From: Bacillus sp. FSL K6-3431
GTDB taxonomy: Bacteria; Bacillota; Bacilli; Bacillales; Bacillaceae_C
Reading direction: 5' to 3'
NCBI RefSeq assembly: GCF_038002605.1
Contig: NZ_JBBOCT010000001.1
Coordinates: 682,001-746,000, forward strand
Length of the DNA: 64,000 nt
Shown: positions 7,205-14,826 of the stretch, piece after piece
Layout of the letters: every line of letters begins with the position of its first letter
How positions within the stretch are numbered: position 1 is the first letter of the stretch
Made by a program: the position numbers and the translations under genes
The notes under the pieces: model-generated
Told to the model about the DNA's origin: nothing
Seen by the model: only the letters and a program-made list of their open reading frames with translations
The model's database searches: none

Positions 7205-7780
7205 GTGATTAATGAGGAAGAAATCGTTTCGCTTATTAGAGAAGATAAATGGATGATGGAAATTTTAGAATCTGCCAAATCATTGAATTTGCCTGATTGG
7301 TGGATATGTGCTGGATTTATCCGATCAAAGGTCTGGGATGTGTTACACGATTTTAGCGAAAGAACAACTATTCCAGATATTGATGTGATCTATTTTGATT
7401 CAACAAATATTGACAAATTAGAAGAAAAGAAAATCGAAAAAAAACTAAAATCCCTTATACCCAATATCCCTTGGTCGGTAAAGAATGAAGCGAGAATGCA
7501 TGTTAAAAGTAATATGCCTCCTTATTCTTCGTCTGTTGATGCTATATCGAAGTTTCCAGAAACAGCAACAGCTTTAGGAGTAAAGTTAGATGAAAATGAC
7601 AATGTAATATTAACAGCCCCTTGTGGAATTAGTGATGTAATTAATTTAGAGGTAAAACCAACACCTTATTTTAAAGAGACTAAAGAGCGAGTGGAAATTT
7701 ACGAAGATCGCATAACAAAAAAGAATTGGAAATCAACTTGGAATAAGATAAAAGTTAACCACATTAAAATCCATTATTAA
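7205..7780 (+). CDS. Nucleotidyltransferase family protein (DUF925 type)
   Basis: A 191-residue protein. The strand-turn motif AGFIRSKVWD near residue 36 and the acid pair PDIDVIYFD near residues 58-66 match the nucleotidyltransferase core of the NTP_transf_6 family (formerly DUF925), where the aspartates bind metal and nucleotide. The substrate is unknown. The start is GTG with AAGGAG upstream. The gene ends CAT TAT TAA, and this TAA is already within the left arm of repeat 9, so the cassette border cuts at the stop codon. Confidence 0.78.
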   Translation: MINEEEIVSLIREDKWMMEILESAKSLNLPDWWICAGFIRSKVWDVLHDFSERTTIPDIDVIYFDSTNIDKLEEKKIEKKLKSLIPNIPWSVKNEARMHVKSNMPPYSSSVDAISKFPETATALGVKLDENDNVILTAPCGISDVINLEVKPTPYFKETKERVEIYEDRITKKNWKSTWNKIKVNHIKIHY

Positions 7781-7804
7781 GCTAACGGAGCAGGTTGAAT
7801 AAGC
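7773..7804. repeat. Cassette hairpin repeat 9 (overlaps stop codon)
   Basis: The core GCTAACGGAGCAGGTTGAATAAGC follows the consensus core; TTATT/AATAA gives a weak outer stem. The upstream gene's TAA lies inside it. Confidence 0.6.
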
Positions 7805-7853
7805 ATTGTGAGAGATATAAATTGAAATTGATACTTTAAAGGGGGGAAGACGT

Positions 7854-8474
7854 ATGGAAAATGAACAATTAAATATTTTTGATGAATACAGAAATCAAAT
7901 AGGTGTTGCTACTCGTGCAGATGTACATAGACTTGGATATTGGCACGAAGGTTTTCACTGTTGGTTTATTAGTAAAGAAAAGAGGGCTGATTATCTTTAT
8001 TTACAACTCCGTAGTGATACAAAAAAGGACTATCCAAATCTTTTGGATATTACGGCTGCTGGGCATTTACTGGATAATGAGACTGTTCAAGATGGTGTAA
8101 GAGAAATTAAGGAAGAAGTTGGGATTGATGTTTCCTTTCAGGAATTAATACCGTTAGGAATAATAGATTACTGTGTAATAAAAGAAGATTTTATAGATAA
8201 GGAATTAGCAAACGTATTTTTGTATAAAAGTGAAAAATCTTTTGATGACTTTACTCTTCAAAAAGAAGAAGTTGCAGGCATTGTGAAAGTTGAATTTAAC
8301 CATTTTGTTGAACTCTGGTTCGGTGAAAGAGAAACAGTAAGGATAAGAGGATTTAAAATAAAACAAAATGGCAATAAAACTTTAATTGATGAAAATGTAG
8401 GGAGGGATAAATTTGTACCTCATCAATTAAAATTTTATAAGACTGTTATTCAAAAAATTAAAGAAAAGATTTAA
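7854..8474 (+). CDS. Nudix hydrolase
   Basis: A 206-residue enzyme expected to hydrolyse a nucleoside diphosphate linked to another group. The Nudix box is GHLLDNETVQDGVREIKEEVG at about residues 66-86. It has the REIKEEVG metal-binding end but one residue fewer than the textbook spacing between the first glutamate and REUXEE, as in the isopentenyl-diphosphate isomerase-like branch. The N-terminal segment (FDEYRNQIGVATRADVHRLG) also fits that branch. GGGGGGAAGACGT precedes the ATG. Complete, between repeats 9 and 10. Confidence 0.87.
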   Translation: MENEQLNIFDEYRNQIGVATRADVHRLGYWHEGFHCWFISKEKRADYLYLQLRSDTKKDYPNLLDITAAGHLLDNETVQDGVREIKEEVGIDVSFQELIPLGIIDYCVIKEDFIDKELANVFLYKSEKSFDDFTLQKEEVAGIVKVEFNHFVELWFGERETVRIRGFKIKQNGNKTLIDENVGRDKFVPHQLKFYKTVIQKIKEKI

Positions 8475-8483
8475 TTGCCAAAC

Positions 8484-8520
8484 CTTCTTCAGCTAACGAG
8501 GCAGTTTAGCAAAAGAAGGA
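8484..8520. repeat. Cassette hairpin repeat 10 (compensated arms)
   Basis: CCTTCTT pairs with AAGAAGG outside, and GCTAA with TTAGC inside, around CGAGGCAG. In the other copies the inner pair is ACTAA/TTAGT. The paired change keeps the stem, which argues that the hairpin itself is selected. Confidence 0.75.
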
Positions 8521-8578
8521 AATAATAAAATCTGAAAGATATTTAGTATGTAAATAGTAATCCCAAGGGAGGAACAAG

Positions 8579-9157
8579 ATGAACTTACCAAATAAGATAA
8601 CGATAACTAGGATATTTTTTATTCCTATATTCCTAATTTTTTTGTTAGCTCCAATTCCTTTAGGAGAGGTACAAATAAAAGGAATAGATATTCCCATAGC
8701 ACATTTTATTGCAGCAATACTTTTTATTATTGCGTCAATAACTGATGGATTAGATGGATACTACGCCCGGAAATATAATTTAATTACAGACTTAGGTAAG
8801 TTTTTGGACCCATTAGCGGACAAGCTATTAGTAGCCGCAGCATTAATAGCTCTAGTGGAGCTACAAATAGCACCAGGTTGGATTGCTGTCATTATTTTAA
8901 GTAGGGAGTTTGCAGTTACAGGACTTAGACTGATTGCAGTTCAAGAAGGAATAGTAATAGCTGCGAGTAACATTGCAAAATGGAAAACTCGAATTCAAAT
9001 AATTTCTATCTCAGCCTTACTCCTGCATAATTATCCTTTTATGTATATTGGTATTCCTTTTGATATTTTATCTTTATGGATAGCAATGTTTATTACGCTA
9101 TATTCGGGATGGGATTACTTCGTTAAAAATAAACATATTTTTCTTAAAAGTATTTAG
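8579..9157 (+). CDS. pgsA: CDP-diacylglycerol--glycerol-3-phosphate 3-phosphatidyltransferase
   Basis: A 192-residue integral membrane enzyme making phosphatidylglycerol-phosphate, the committed step to phosphatidylglycerol. The CDP-alcohol phosphotransferase signature is perfect: D-G-x2-A-R-x8-G-x3-D-x3-D, from DGYYAR to GKFLDPLAD, about residues 60-82. Several membrane helices follow. Length equals chromosomal PgsA. GGGAGG precedes the ATG. PgsA is normally a single essential housekeeping gene; here it occupies the last cassette of an accessory array inside a prophage, so it is most likely an extra copy (inference, the rest of the genome is not seen). Confidence 0.9.
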   Translation: MNLPNKITITRIFFIPIFLIFLLAPIPLGEVQIKGIDIPIAHFIAAILFIIASITDGLDGYYARKYNLITDLGKFLDPLADKLLVAAALIALVELQIAPGWIAVIILSREFAVTGLRLIAVQEGIVIAASNIAKWKTRIQIISISALLLHNYPFMYIGIPFDILSLWIAMFITLYSGWDYFVKNKHIFLKSI

Positions 9158-9164
9158 TGATAGC

Positions 9165-9190
9165 TTGTTCAACTACGGGTGCTTTAGTTA
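9165..9190. repeat. Cassette hairpin repeat 11
   Basis: TTGTTCAACTA-CGGGTGCT-TTAGTTA, with the GTGC-type core, followed by aaaaagaagagaccgccaattaaaagc as after repeat 2. It begins 8 bases after the pgsA stop and is the last copy of the array. Confidence 0.7.
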
Positions 9191-9219
9191 AAAAGAAGAG
9201 ACCGCCAATTAAAAGCAAA

Positions 9220-9262
9220 AATAGCGACCCGTCCACAAAATGGATAGGTCGCTTTTTTAAAA
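9220..9262 (+). terminator. Terminator closing the cassette array
   Basis: AGCGACC...TCCA pairs with TGGA...GGTCGCT (9222-9252) and is followed by TTTTTTAAAA. It separates the plus-strand cassettes from the convergent phage lysis genes. Confidence 0.8.
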
Positions 9263-9298
9263 ATGCCGGAAGTAATACTATTATTGACTAATTACATT

Positions 9299-10300
9299 TT
9301 ATTTAATCACTGCACAAGTATCTTTACCCACATAAATATTTCGTTTACCACGACTTGTATTGATCGTAACCACATCAGCATATGGCCTACCCACAATATC
9401 GTATGTTAAGCCACCGAATGCACTAGGAGTTAAACTCCAATCGCTATTAGCTTTAACGGGCTGTACATTTGTTTTATATGTGCGCCATGTTTTAGCGCTT
9501 TTCGGCAAATGCACAGTGTTTTTCTTTTGTACTGGTTTTGTAACTGATTTATCCACTGGCTTATTGACAACACCCCTGCCTTTCAATATATTCAACAACT
9601 CCGTATTTTGATCCGCAGATCCACTGTAGTTCTCAATGTCGTACTTTTTAGCAAGTTTTGCACGATTGCTATAGCTAGAATCCATTTTGTTGATATTCAT
9701 CCAATCAACAATACCGTGACCTGTATTAGGTGTAGACGGCTTTCCTGCTGATGGTTTATTTTGCACTGGACCAGATTCGCTCTTAGGTGGGGTAACGCCT
9801 ACAGGCTTATTCTCTACCGGCTGCTTTAGTTCAATTAATTTCATAAATCCTAGCCAGTTAATCCCCTTCGATCCATTACGTAAATTTGTAGGACAATTTT
9901 TTCCGCTCCATCGATTGTGCTGTACAACATTAGTAAGTGGGATGTTATGCTTTTTCATTAAGTGTTTAACAAGATCTGCTGCATTCGCAACTGCCTTCTT
10001 AAAGTCACTATCTGGATTAACGCAAATTTCGATACCTATGGATTCCATATTCCCTTTGCCGCCGCCATCCCCTGCATGCCAGCAGCGTACGCTATCCGGA
10101 TATGATTGTATAATCTCTTTATCATCGACCTGATACTGCCAAGATGCAGTGAATCCATTAGTCTGTAGATCGGCATGCCTTTGAGCGCCAACGCCTTTAT
10201 CATAATTTCCTGTTTCGTGAATTGTAATGAAATTGCAGGGATTACCCTCACCTGATGTGATTGTTCGACTTGATACTAATTGCTGTATGATTGCTACCAT
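9299..10300 (-). CDS. Phage endolysin, N-acetylmuramoyl-L-alanine amidase
   Basis: A 333-residue lysis enzyme cutting the bond between muramic acid and L-alanine. Residues 1-160 are an Amidase_2 domain: the zinc histidines lie in NFITIHETGN and VVQHNRWSGKNCP, with SIGIEICVN between. A proline/lysine linker (about 165-195) leads to a small GHGIVDWMNINKMDS repeat-type module. The C-terminal 75 residues (VHLPKSAKTWRTYKTN, SAFGGLTYDIVG) match the Amidase02_C wall-binding domain of Bacillus phage lysins. There is no signal peptide, so release depends on the holin just upstream. It is the last late gene. Confidence 0.92.
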   Translation of the reverse strand: MVAIIQQLVSSRTITSGEGNPCNFITIHETGNYDKGVGAQRHADLQTNGFTASWQYQVDDKEIIQSYPDSVRCWHAGDGGGKGNMESIGIEICVNPDSDFKKAVANAADLVKHLMKKHNIPLTNVVQHNRWSGKNCPTNLRNGSKGINWLGFMKLIELKQPVENKPVGVTPPKSESGPVQNKPSAGKPSTPNTGHGIVDWMNINKMDSSYSNRAKLAKKYDIENYSGSADQNTELLNILKGRGVVNKPVDKSVTKPVQKKNTVHLPKSAKTWRTYKTNVQPVKANSDWSLTPSAFGGLTYDIVGRPYADVVTINTSRGKRNIYVGKDTCAVIK

Positions 10301-10343
10301 TGACTATCATCCTTCCAAATTTAAAATAAAAAAGAGCAACGAT

Positions 10344-10826
10344 TTACTCGCCGCCCTCTAACTCATTTTTCCTATTTGCCGCCCGTTTCAATTTTGATTC
10401 CAATTCTTCTTTAACCCAATCTGTTATTCTTGTAAGTATCCAGTCTGGAAAAGAATCTCCCCATCCTGCACGTATTGCATTTGCTGTCATCGATTGCAAG
10501 GTGTGATATAAAACGCCAAATGCCAACATGCCAAAAATAACATCCGGCGCACCGAGCACTACATCTAATAAATGACCACCTGCAGGTAGTGCCAAAACAA
10601 AAAATGTGCGGAATATACCGTCGATACCGTATTTACTCACATACGTATTATCTTTCTTTGCTGCTCTCGTTCCTGATATCCAATCCATCACGATAAAAAA
10701 TATCAACGCCGTCATGACCGATGCAACAACGTGGCTGTCTCCGTATAAAAATTTAAAACCAGGTCCGATAATTGCACCAATAACACCCGATATAATTGCT
10801 CCTGTTTGTGTATATATTTTATCCAT
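10344..10826 (-). CDS. Phage holin, phi LC3/Bacillus holin_4 family
   Basis: A 160-residue membrane protein that forms the lesion through which the amidase reaches the wall. Hydrophobic helices lie at about residues 8-30, 36-56, 78-98 and 102-115. The motif MDWISGTRAAKK after the second helix is typical of the phage_holin_4 family. The charged C-terminus is also characteristic. ATG 10826 is preferred to an ATG 15 bases upstream because GAGGAG stands 8 bases before it. The amidase gene lies 43 bases downstream. Confidence 0.88.
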   Translation of the reverse strand: MDKIYTQTGAIISGVIGAIIGPGFKFLYGDSHVVASVMTALIFFIVMDWISGTRAAKKDNTYVSKYGIDGIFRTFFVLALPAGGHLLDVVLGAPDVIFGMLAFGVLYHTLQSMTANAIRAGWGDSFPDWILTRITDWVKEELESKLKRAANRKNELEGGE

Positions 10827-10897
10827 TTCAACACTCCTCATTTACTTCAAAATAAAAAGGACTGAATATCAGCCCTTGAGTAATAAAATAAAAAAGC

Positions 10898-11164
10898 CTA
10901 CGCTTCGTATGGCTCTTCCTGTTCATCTCTCGCTTTTTGTTCTGCTATTTCTTGTTCCACAATATTTGTGATAACTGTGATCATATCCTCCTCTGAAGCT
11001 TCTAAACCTAAAACATCTGGAGTTAGTCGGAATAGCCTCTCTTCTCCTTCAACACTTGCAGTAATATTCCTCCCGAAGAAATGTTCCGGTATTGCCTTCG
11101 ATGCTTTACCTATCTGCGGGTTCTTAAATTGAATGCGTGTACTTTTAATGATAATATTCATCAT
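10898..11164 (-). CDS. Small hypothetical phage protein between fibre and holin
   Basis: An 88-residue acidic protein with an alpha-helical C-terminus (EDMITVITNIVEQEIAEQKARDEQEE). It starts at ATGATG, overlapping the stop of the fibre gene by 4 bases, behind GAGGAG. The slot corresponds to that of XkdX-like small proteins in PBSX-type phages, but similarity to XkdX is not evident. Function unknown. Confidence 0.65.
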   Translation of the reverse strand: MMNIIIKSTRIQFKNPQIGKASKAIPEHFFGRNITASVEGEERLFRLTPDVLGLEASEEDMITVITNIVEQEIAEQKARDEQEEPYEA

Positions 11165-12219
11165 ATTGCCTCCTCAGAAATTTCAGTCACTTCCACGATT
11201 TCGTCTAGTTCGAACACATAAGTTTCGCCTGTCCACGATTCTCCGATCTCACGCTCTACACCTTTTATGTGCCAGTTCTGTACGCTATCGTGCTTGTCGT
11301 TCCTTGTGCCAATAACCAGCACTTTGTATTCCCCAGCTAGCTCACAGGTTACTTTCAGTGTATCGCCTTCTACTTCACCAAACGCTCTTCCAAAGTGACG
11401 GTGCCCATTTACCCAAACATCGACGTCCTTGTTAAGGTACTGGAAGTAGTCAGGCAACTCCAGCACTACTGTTTCATTAGGCGAGGTTGCTTCAATGGTG
11501 AAACGGTATAAAGTATCCCCCGCTGTTGGACTCTCTACTGCACCATGCCTAAGTACGTGAGTATCTTCTTTATCAGGATGAGGGTGAGGTATTTCAAAGT
11601 TCTTAGTACCGCCAACAGAGAATGAGCCTGGGACTTTCCAAATATTAGTATCGAGTGAAGAAGAATCACCGAGTATTCCTTCACTTTGATTAAGCGAAGA
11701 GACACCTCTGCCTATCGCTATTGAAGATCGCGCAGAGGCTTTGGCTCTAAACCCAAGAGCGATACTACCATATTCCAAAGCCTCAGAATATGTCCCTATT
11801 GCTATGGCCCCCTCTTTTAGGATCGTTACTCCTGTGCCTAGTGCGACACGGAAGGCTTCTCTTTCTGTACCGCCATCTATATCAGCACCTACTAGAGTAC
11901 TCCCAGATCCGGAGAATCCTTGTTTGACGAATCCGATTTTGACTTCATTCGAATCAGCTGCCCAATGCCTGCCTAAATGAATTCTCTTTATGCTTTCGTT
12001 TATCCTTAAAGCCTTAGAGGGATAAGTTATCCCAGTAATATCCATTATTCCCAGCATCGCGTACTGTGCGGCTGATAAATGTATTGTAGTATTACCAGCA
12101 TGAGCATCTACCTTCGCTTGTGCATCTGTCGGCATTTCTTTAGAGTTAATTTCTTGACCAATTTGATTCATATCCTCAGGTTTTACAATTTCACCATACT
12201 GCCAATCTGTCTTTGCCAC
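11161..12219 (-). CDS. Tail fibre / receptor-binding protein with YadA-like head repeats
   Basis: A 352-residue protein in the fibre position. Residues 1-60 (WQYGEIVKPEDMNQIG, HAGNTTIHLSAAQ) are the conserved baseplate-attachment start of Bacillus phage fibres. Residues about 130-175 carry repeats of the type AIAIGTYSEA, SIALGFRAKA, SIAIGRGVSS, the left-handed beta-roll motif of YadA-like trimeric adhesin heads. After NFEIPHPHPDKEDTHVLRHG, a conserved shaft segment, comes a beta-rich C-terminus likely to contact the host surface. It is probably trimeric (known of such folds). Confidence 0.78.
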   Translation of the reverse strand: MAKTDWQYGEIVKPEDMNQIGQEINSKEMPTDAQAKVDAHAGNTTIHLSAAQYAMLGIMDITGITYPSKALRINESIKRIHLGRHWAADSNEVKIGFVKQGFSGSGSTLVGADIDGGTEREAFRVALGTGVTILKEGAIAIGTYSEALEYGSIALGFRAKASARSSIAIGRGVSSLNQSEGILGDSSSLDTNIWKVPGSFSVGGTKNFEIPHPHPDKEDTHVLRHGAVESPTAGDTLYRFTIEATSPNETVVLELPDYFQYLNKDVDVWVNGHRHFGRAFGEVEGDTLKVTCELAGEYKVLVIGTRNDKHDSVQNWHIKGVEREIGESWTGETYVFELDEIVEVTEISEEAI

Positions 12220-12220
12220 C

Positions 12221-12505
12221 TTATACCCCCTCCCTTACTAATATCGATTGAACTATCACAGTATCCGTCGTAATCGGGACATTGACATCATTTGTTGAGA
12301 TTACGATGTTTTGAGCCCCCATTAACTCAATCTTTGTAATAGTAGTCAACGCACCAAACGGGACGATATAGTTCAATAATGCGGACGATCCATTCACTTC
12401 TTTGATAGTAAAATCTGGTATTTCATAGACTCCATTTAACATCACTTTTTCAATACTATGGTTAACCTGACCGGCTATATCGATTAAAAAATCAGTAGCA
12501 ATCAT
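12221..12505 (-). CDS. Small baseplate-associated phage protein
   Basis: A 94-residue protein between the XkdU homologue and the fibre. It is beta-rich (YEIPDFTIKEVNG, ITKIELMGAQNIVIS). GGGGGAGGT precedes the ATG and the ATG overlaps the stop of the XkdU gene. Similar proteins in Bacillus prophages are often misnamed ketopantoate hydroxymethyltransferase. A role in attaching the fibre is inferred from position only. Confidence 0.6.
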   Translation of the reverse strand: MIATDFLIDIAGQVNHSIEKVMLNGVYEIPDFTIKEVNGSSALLNYIVPFGALTTITKIELMGAQNIVISTNDVNVPITTDTVIVQSILVREGV

Positions 12506-13089
12506 TTAATTACCTCCCCCGGACCAAGAGTCGCAAAAGGTTTTTCACCTAGCCCCCATGACCCATCGAGTGTGTAGTTCCAAAGCAAATCGTATTTTTT
12601 TACACTTTCTTTTAGTTCAATGACGTCCTCTATACCAGTGTTGTGTTGATAAATAAGGTTTGCGGGCTTGATTCTATTTACTGTAAATTGCACTTCTTTA
12701 AACACATTTGCATCATCAATATTTGCTGTAATAGTAAATATAAAATGTTGAGCATCGACAATGACTACCGCTTTTCCTTCTCCAACCAAGAAATCGAGTT
12801 GTTGTTGTAAATACCGAATAGTAAAAGGCGGCTTTGTTTGATAACGGTTAAGAATCCTTTTTTTACGAAAGTCTAAACTTTCGGCAGATGGATCCGCCTG
12901 TATTCTAAGCATTCGTTCTCTACGTTCAATGGCTATCTCACTTGCACTAAGCACAAATTGATCATTATAGATCTGATCAATAGCAGCTGATACTAGATCA
13001 AGTTCAATCGTTTCCGTTTTGTCTATCTCTAAAAAGTCTAAAATGTCTCGGTAAAAATCAGGTAGGTGCCGTATAATACGTTCAGCCAT
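12502..13089 (-). CDS. xkdU: Baseplate protein, XkdU / Mu gp48 family (DUF2313)
   Basis: A 195-residue protein of the phage Mu gp48 family. The N-terminal pattern RHLPDFYRDILDFLEI, ERRERMLRI and DFRKKRILNRYQTKPPFT is characteristic. In Mu and PBSX-type phages it connects wedge protein J to the tail fibre network. It overlaps the baseplate J gene by 8 bases, indicating coupled translation. Confidence 0.82.
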   Translation of the reverse strand: MAERIIRHLPDFYRDILDFLEIDKTETIELDLVSAAIDQIYNDQFVLSASEIAIERRERMLRIQADPSAESLDFRKKRILNRYQTKPPFTIRYLQQQLDFLVGEGKAVVIVDAQHFIFTITANIDDANVFKEVQFTVNRIKPANLIYQHNTGIEDVIELKESVKKYDLLWNYTLDGSWGLGEKPFATLGPGEVIK

Positions 13090-14164
13090 TAATGGTCACC
13101 GTCCCTACATTCGGCACTTCCTCTTCTCCGAATGTGATGTTGTCAGCGGATCCGTTTAATTTTGTACTTGAAACATCCTCAATACTAGCAATGGTTAACA
13201 TTCGAGAATCAATTTGTGAAGTACGCACTACTAATTGCCCTTGTCCTGCCCATTCTTTTCTCAATGTAAGCAAGTATTCCTTGATCACATTTTCGATCTC
13301 TGACTGTATCTGACCGATCGTCACACCAGTTTGAAGTGTAACCGTTGTTTCTACATTAATAACTAAGCCTTGCACGCCTGTTATCGTTACTTGATGACCG
13401 ATTGGAGCAATGCCAATCCCCATACCTTGGTTAACTTCTGGATCAACATACGTTTGAACCGACTCAATCAATTGAGATGTAGGAGTGCTGTAATCACTTG
13501 CGATAAAGGTACACTTAACTGTGCCACCACCTTGCCATGCAGGGAAAACTTTCGTGCCGCCCACACCATCTATTGCATTTATCTTCCGTTTATAATCAGA
13601 AATATTCCCACCAAATGCTGGTTCATTGACCACTTCGAAGTAGCGGTCCCTGAGATCTTCGTCTGTTTCTTCATCTGCACCAGGTATTAACACTTCAGCT
13701 AGCTCCGCACGTCCTAGACGATCGATTGGTTCAACGGGTATTAAATCACCAAAGTCATTATTCCCTATAGCCCCTGCTGTTCTCGCCAGCACTTTATAGT
13801 TTCCAGCATCGATCATTTCAGTAATTTGATACGTAATATCATTCAAACGGAAGAGACTTCCGACTGGAACGCTGTCATGGAGACCGCCATCATCATTAGT
13901 AATCAAGGCTATTCGAACGGCAAAGGTTGCTTCTTCTCGAATGACCCCGAATTCCCCTACACGCTTATCAAGGTCTTCGCCATCTGCTGTATCTGCAAAT
14001 GTTCTTTGGAGTAATAAATCCATGTAAAAATAAGTTTCTGCCAATTCCATTGCTGCGGGAGCTAAGGCGTCATAGATGACAGAACCTTCTCTTTTATCCA
14101 CATCTGCAGTTACGGTGTCTAGCATATCTTGTAAAATATTTTCGAATGTTTTATGTTCAAACAA
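13082..14164 (-). CDS. xkdT: Baseplate J-like protein (XkdT)
   Basis: A 360-residue baseplate wedge protein. N-terminal DKREGSVIYDALAPAAMELAE and GADEETDEDLRDRYFEV, followed by AFGGNISDYKRKINAIDGV, are hallmarks of the Baseplate_J family (P2 gpJ, Mu gp47). It starts with TTG behind GGAGGG and overlaps the XkdS gene by 8 bases. Confidence 0.9.
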   Translation of the reverse strand: MFEHKTFENILQDMLDTVTADVDKREGSVIYDALAPAAMELAETYFYMDLLLQRTFADTADGEDLDKRVGEFGVIREEATFAVRIALITNDDGGLHDSVPVGSLFRLNDITYQITEMIDAGNYKVLARTAGAIGNNDFGDLIPVEPIDRLGRAELAEVLIPGADEETDEDLRDRYFEVVNEPAFGGNISDYKRKINAIDGVGGTKVFPAWQGGGTVKCTFIASDYSTPTSQLIESVQTYVDPEVNQGMGIGIAPIGHQVTITGVQGLVINVETTVTLQTGVTIGQIQSEIENVIKEYLLTLRKEWAGQGQLVVRTSQIDSRMLTIASIEDVSSTKLNGSADNITFGEEEVPNVGTVTING

Positions 14165-14570
14165 AAGGAATCCCCTCCCTCAACACCTCCACGTCCTCGT
14201 AAATCGTAATCGCCGTGAACGTGACTAATACTTCATCTTTATTAAATTCAAGTTGCATATCCTCAATTGACATGATTCGTTCGTCCTGAAGCAAAGACTC
14301 TTCAATTCTTCGTGGAAGCTCGCCTCGAACAAACAATTCTTCATGGCCAATCATATTTTCAAATCCATAATCATCGGAATAGATAAGATGGGCAAAACGT
14401 ATAGTTTGCAGAATTTTAAAGATTGCCTGTTCCATTGCTTCTCGACCATCTACCATGCCTACGCATCTTCCTCGATGAAAATCCAGGTTATACGTTAAAG
14501 TAGGAAGGTCCGCTTCTTCAATAACTTCCAGATCTTCCGTGATTAATATGTCACCTACTGGTAGAACCAT
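14157..14570 (-). CDS. xkdS: Baseplate protein XkdS (DUF2634, gpW/gp25-like)
   Basis: A 137-residue protein of the DUF2634 group, counterpart of T4 gp25, which starts sheath assembly on the baseplate. The central part (FHRGRCVGMVDGREAMEQAI, IRFAHLIYSDDYGFEN) has the conserved layout. AAGGTGGTGG precedes the ATG. Confidence 0.82.
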   Translation of the reverse strand: MVLPVGDILITEDLEVIEEADLPTLTYNLDFHRGRCVGMVDGREAMEQAIFKILQTIRFAHLIYSDDYGFENMIGHEELFVRGELPRRIEESLLQDERIMSIEDMQLEFNKDEVLVTFTAITIYEDVEVLREGIPFV

Positions 14571-14572
14571 GA

Positions 14573-14818
14573 TTAAACCACCACCTTATCTAGCACTACG
14601 AATTGATGGCCCCCTTGCACCCTAATCAGGACAACACGATCACCATTAGATAAATCTTTTGCGGCTTCACTCTGCACTAAAAATTCTTTTGTTAATTTCA
14701 ACTTTTGGTGGATCTCAACCTCCAACGGTTTTACTTTAACTACTTTTCCGAACAACACATTAACAGGATTGGTGGCATCATTTGCCCCAATGGCTGCTCT
14801 CTTTACTAAATCCAACAT
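14573..14818 (-). CDS. xkdR: Baseplate protein XkdR (DUF2577)
   Basis: An 81-residue DUF2577 protein. It starts MLDLVKRAAIGANDATNPVN and continues with VKVKPLEVEIHQKLKL, a small OB-like beta fold near the hub. The ATG at 14818 has AAAGGTGAGT just before it; an upstream in-frame ATG at 14887 lacks such a site and would overlap XkdQ by 61 bases. Confidence 0.8.
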   Translation of the reverse strand: MLDLVKRAAIGANDATNPVNVLFGKVVKVKPLEVEIHQKLKLTKEFLVQSEAAKDLSNGDRVVLIRVQGGHQFVVLDKVVV

Positions 14819-14826
14819 ACTCACCT

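Larger units (their letters stand above)
4317..9262. other. Array of single-gene cassettes delimited by short hairpin repeats
   Basis: Seven genes, all on the plus strand, are separated by 11 copies of a repeat whose consensus is TTCAACTAAC-GGGGCAG-TTTAGTTGAA. The arms are inverted repeats and the loop is CGGGGCAG or CGGGTGCT. Gene functions are unrelated (two GNAT acetyltransferases, membrane protein, DUF4190, nucleotidyltransferase, Nudix, PgsA), and most genes have their own ribosome site. Two genes are broken or have damaged starts. The repeats sit at gene borders, some overlapping stop codons, as in an integron or other gene-capture array. No integrase or transposase gene lies within it. 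The interpretation as mobile cassettes is inference; the repeat pattern is visible directly. Confidence 0.6.

Noticed and set aside
4511..9190. Integron attC sites
   Set aside because: The repeats lack the required inverted core RYYYAAC / GTTRRRY, have short perfect stems without extrahelical bases, and no IntI-type gene is in the window.
4317..9262. CRISPR array
   Set aside because: Repeats are imperfect, inverted, and 70-900 bp apart with genes between; no cas genes.
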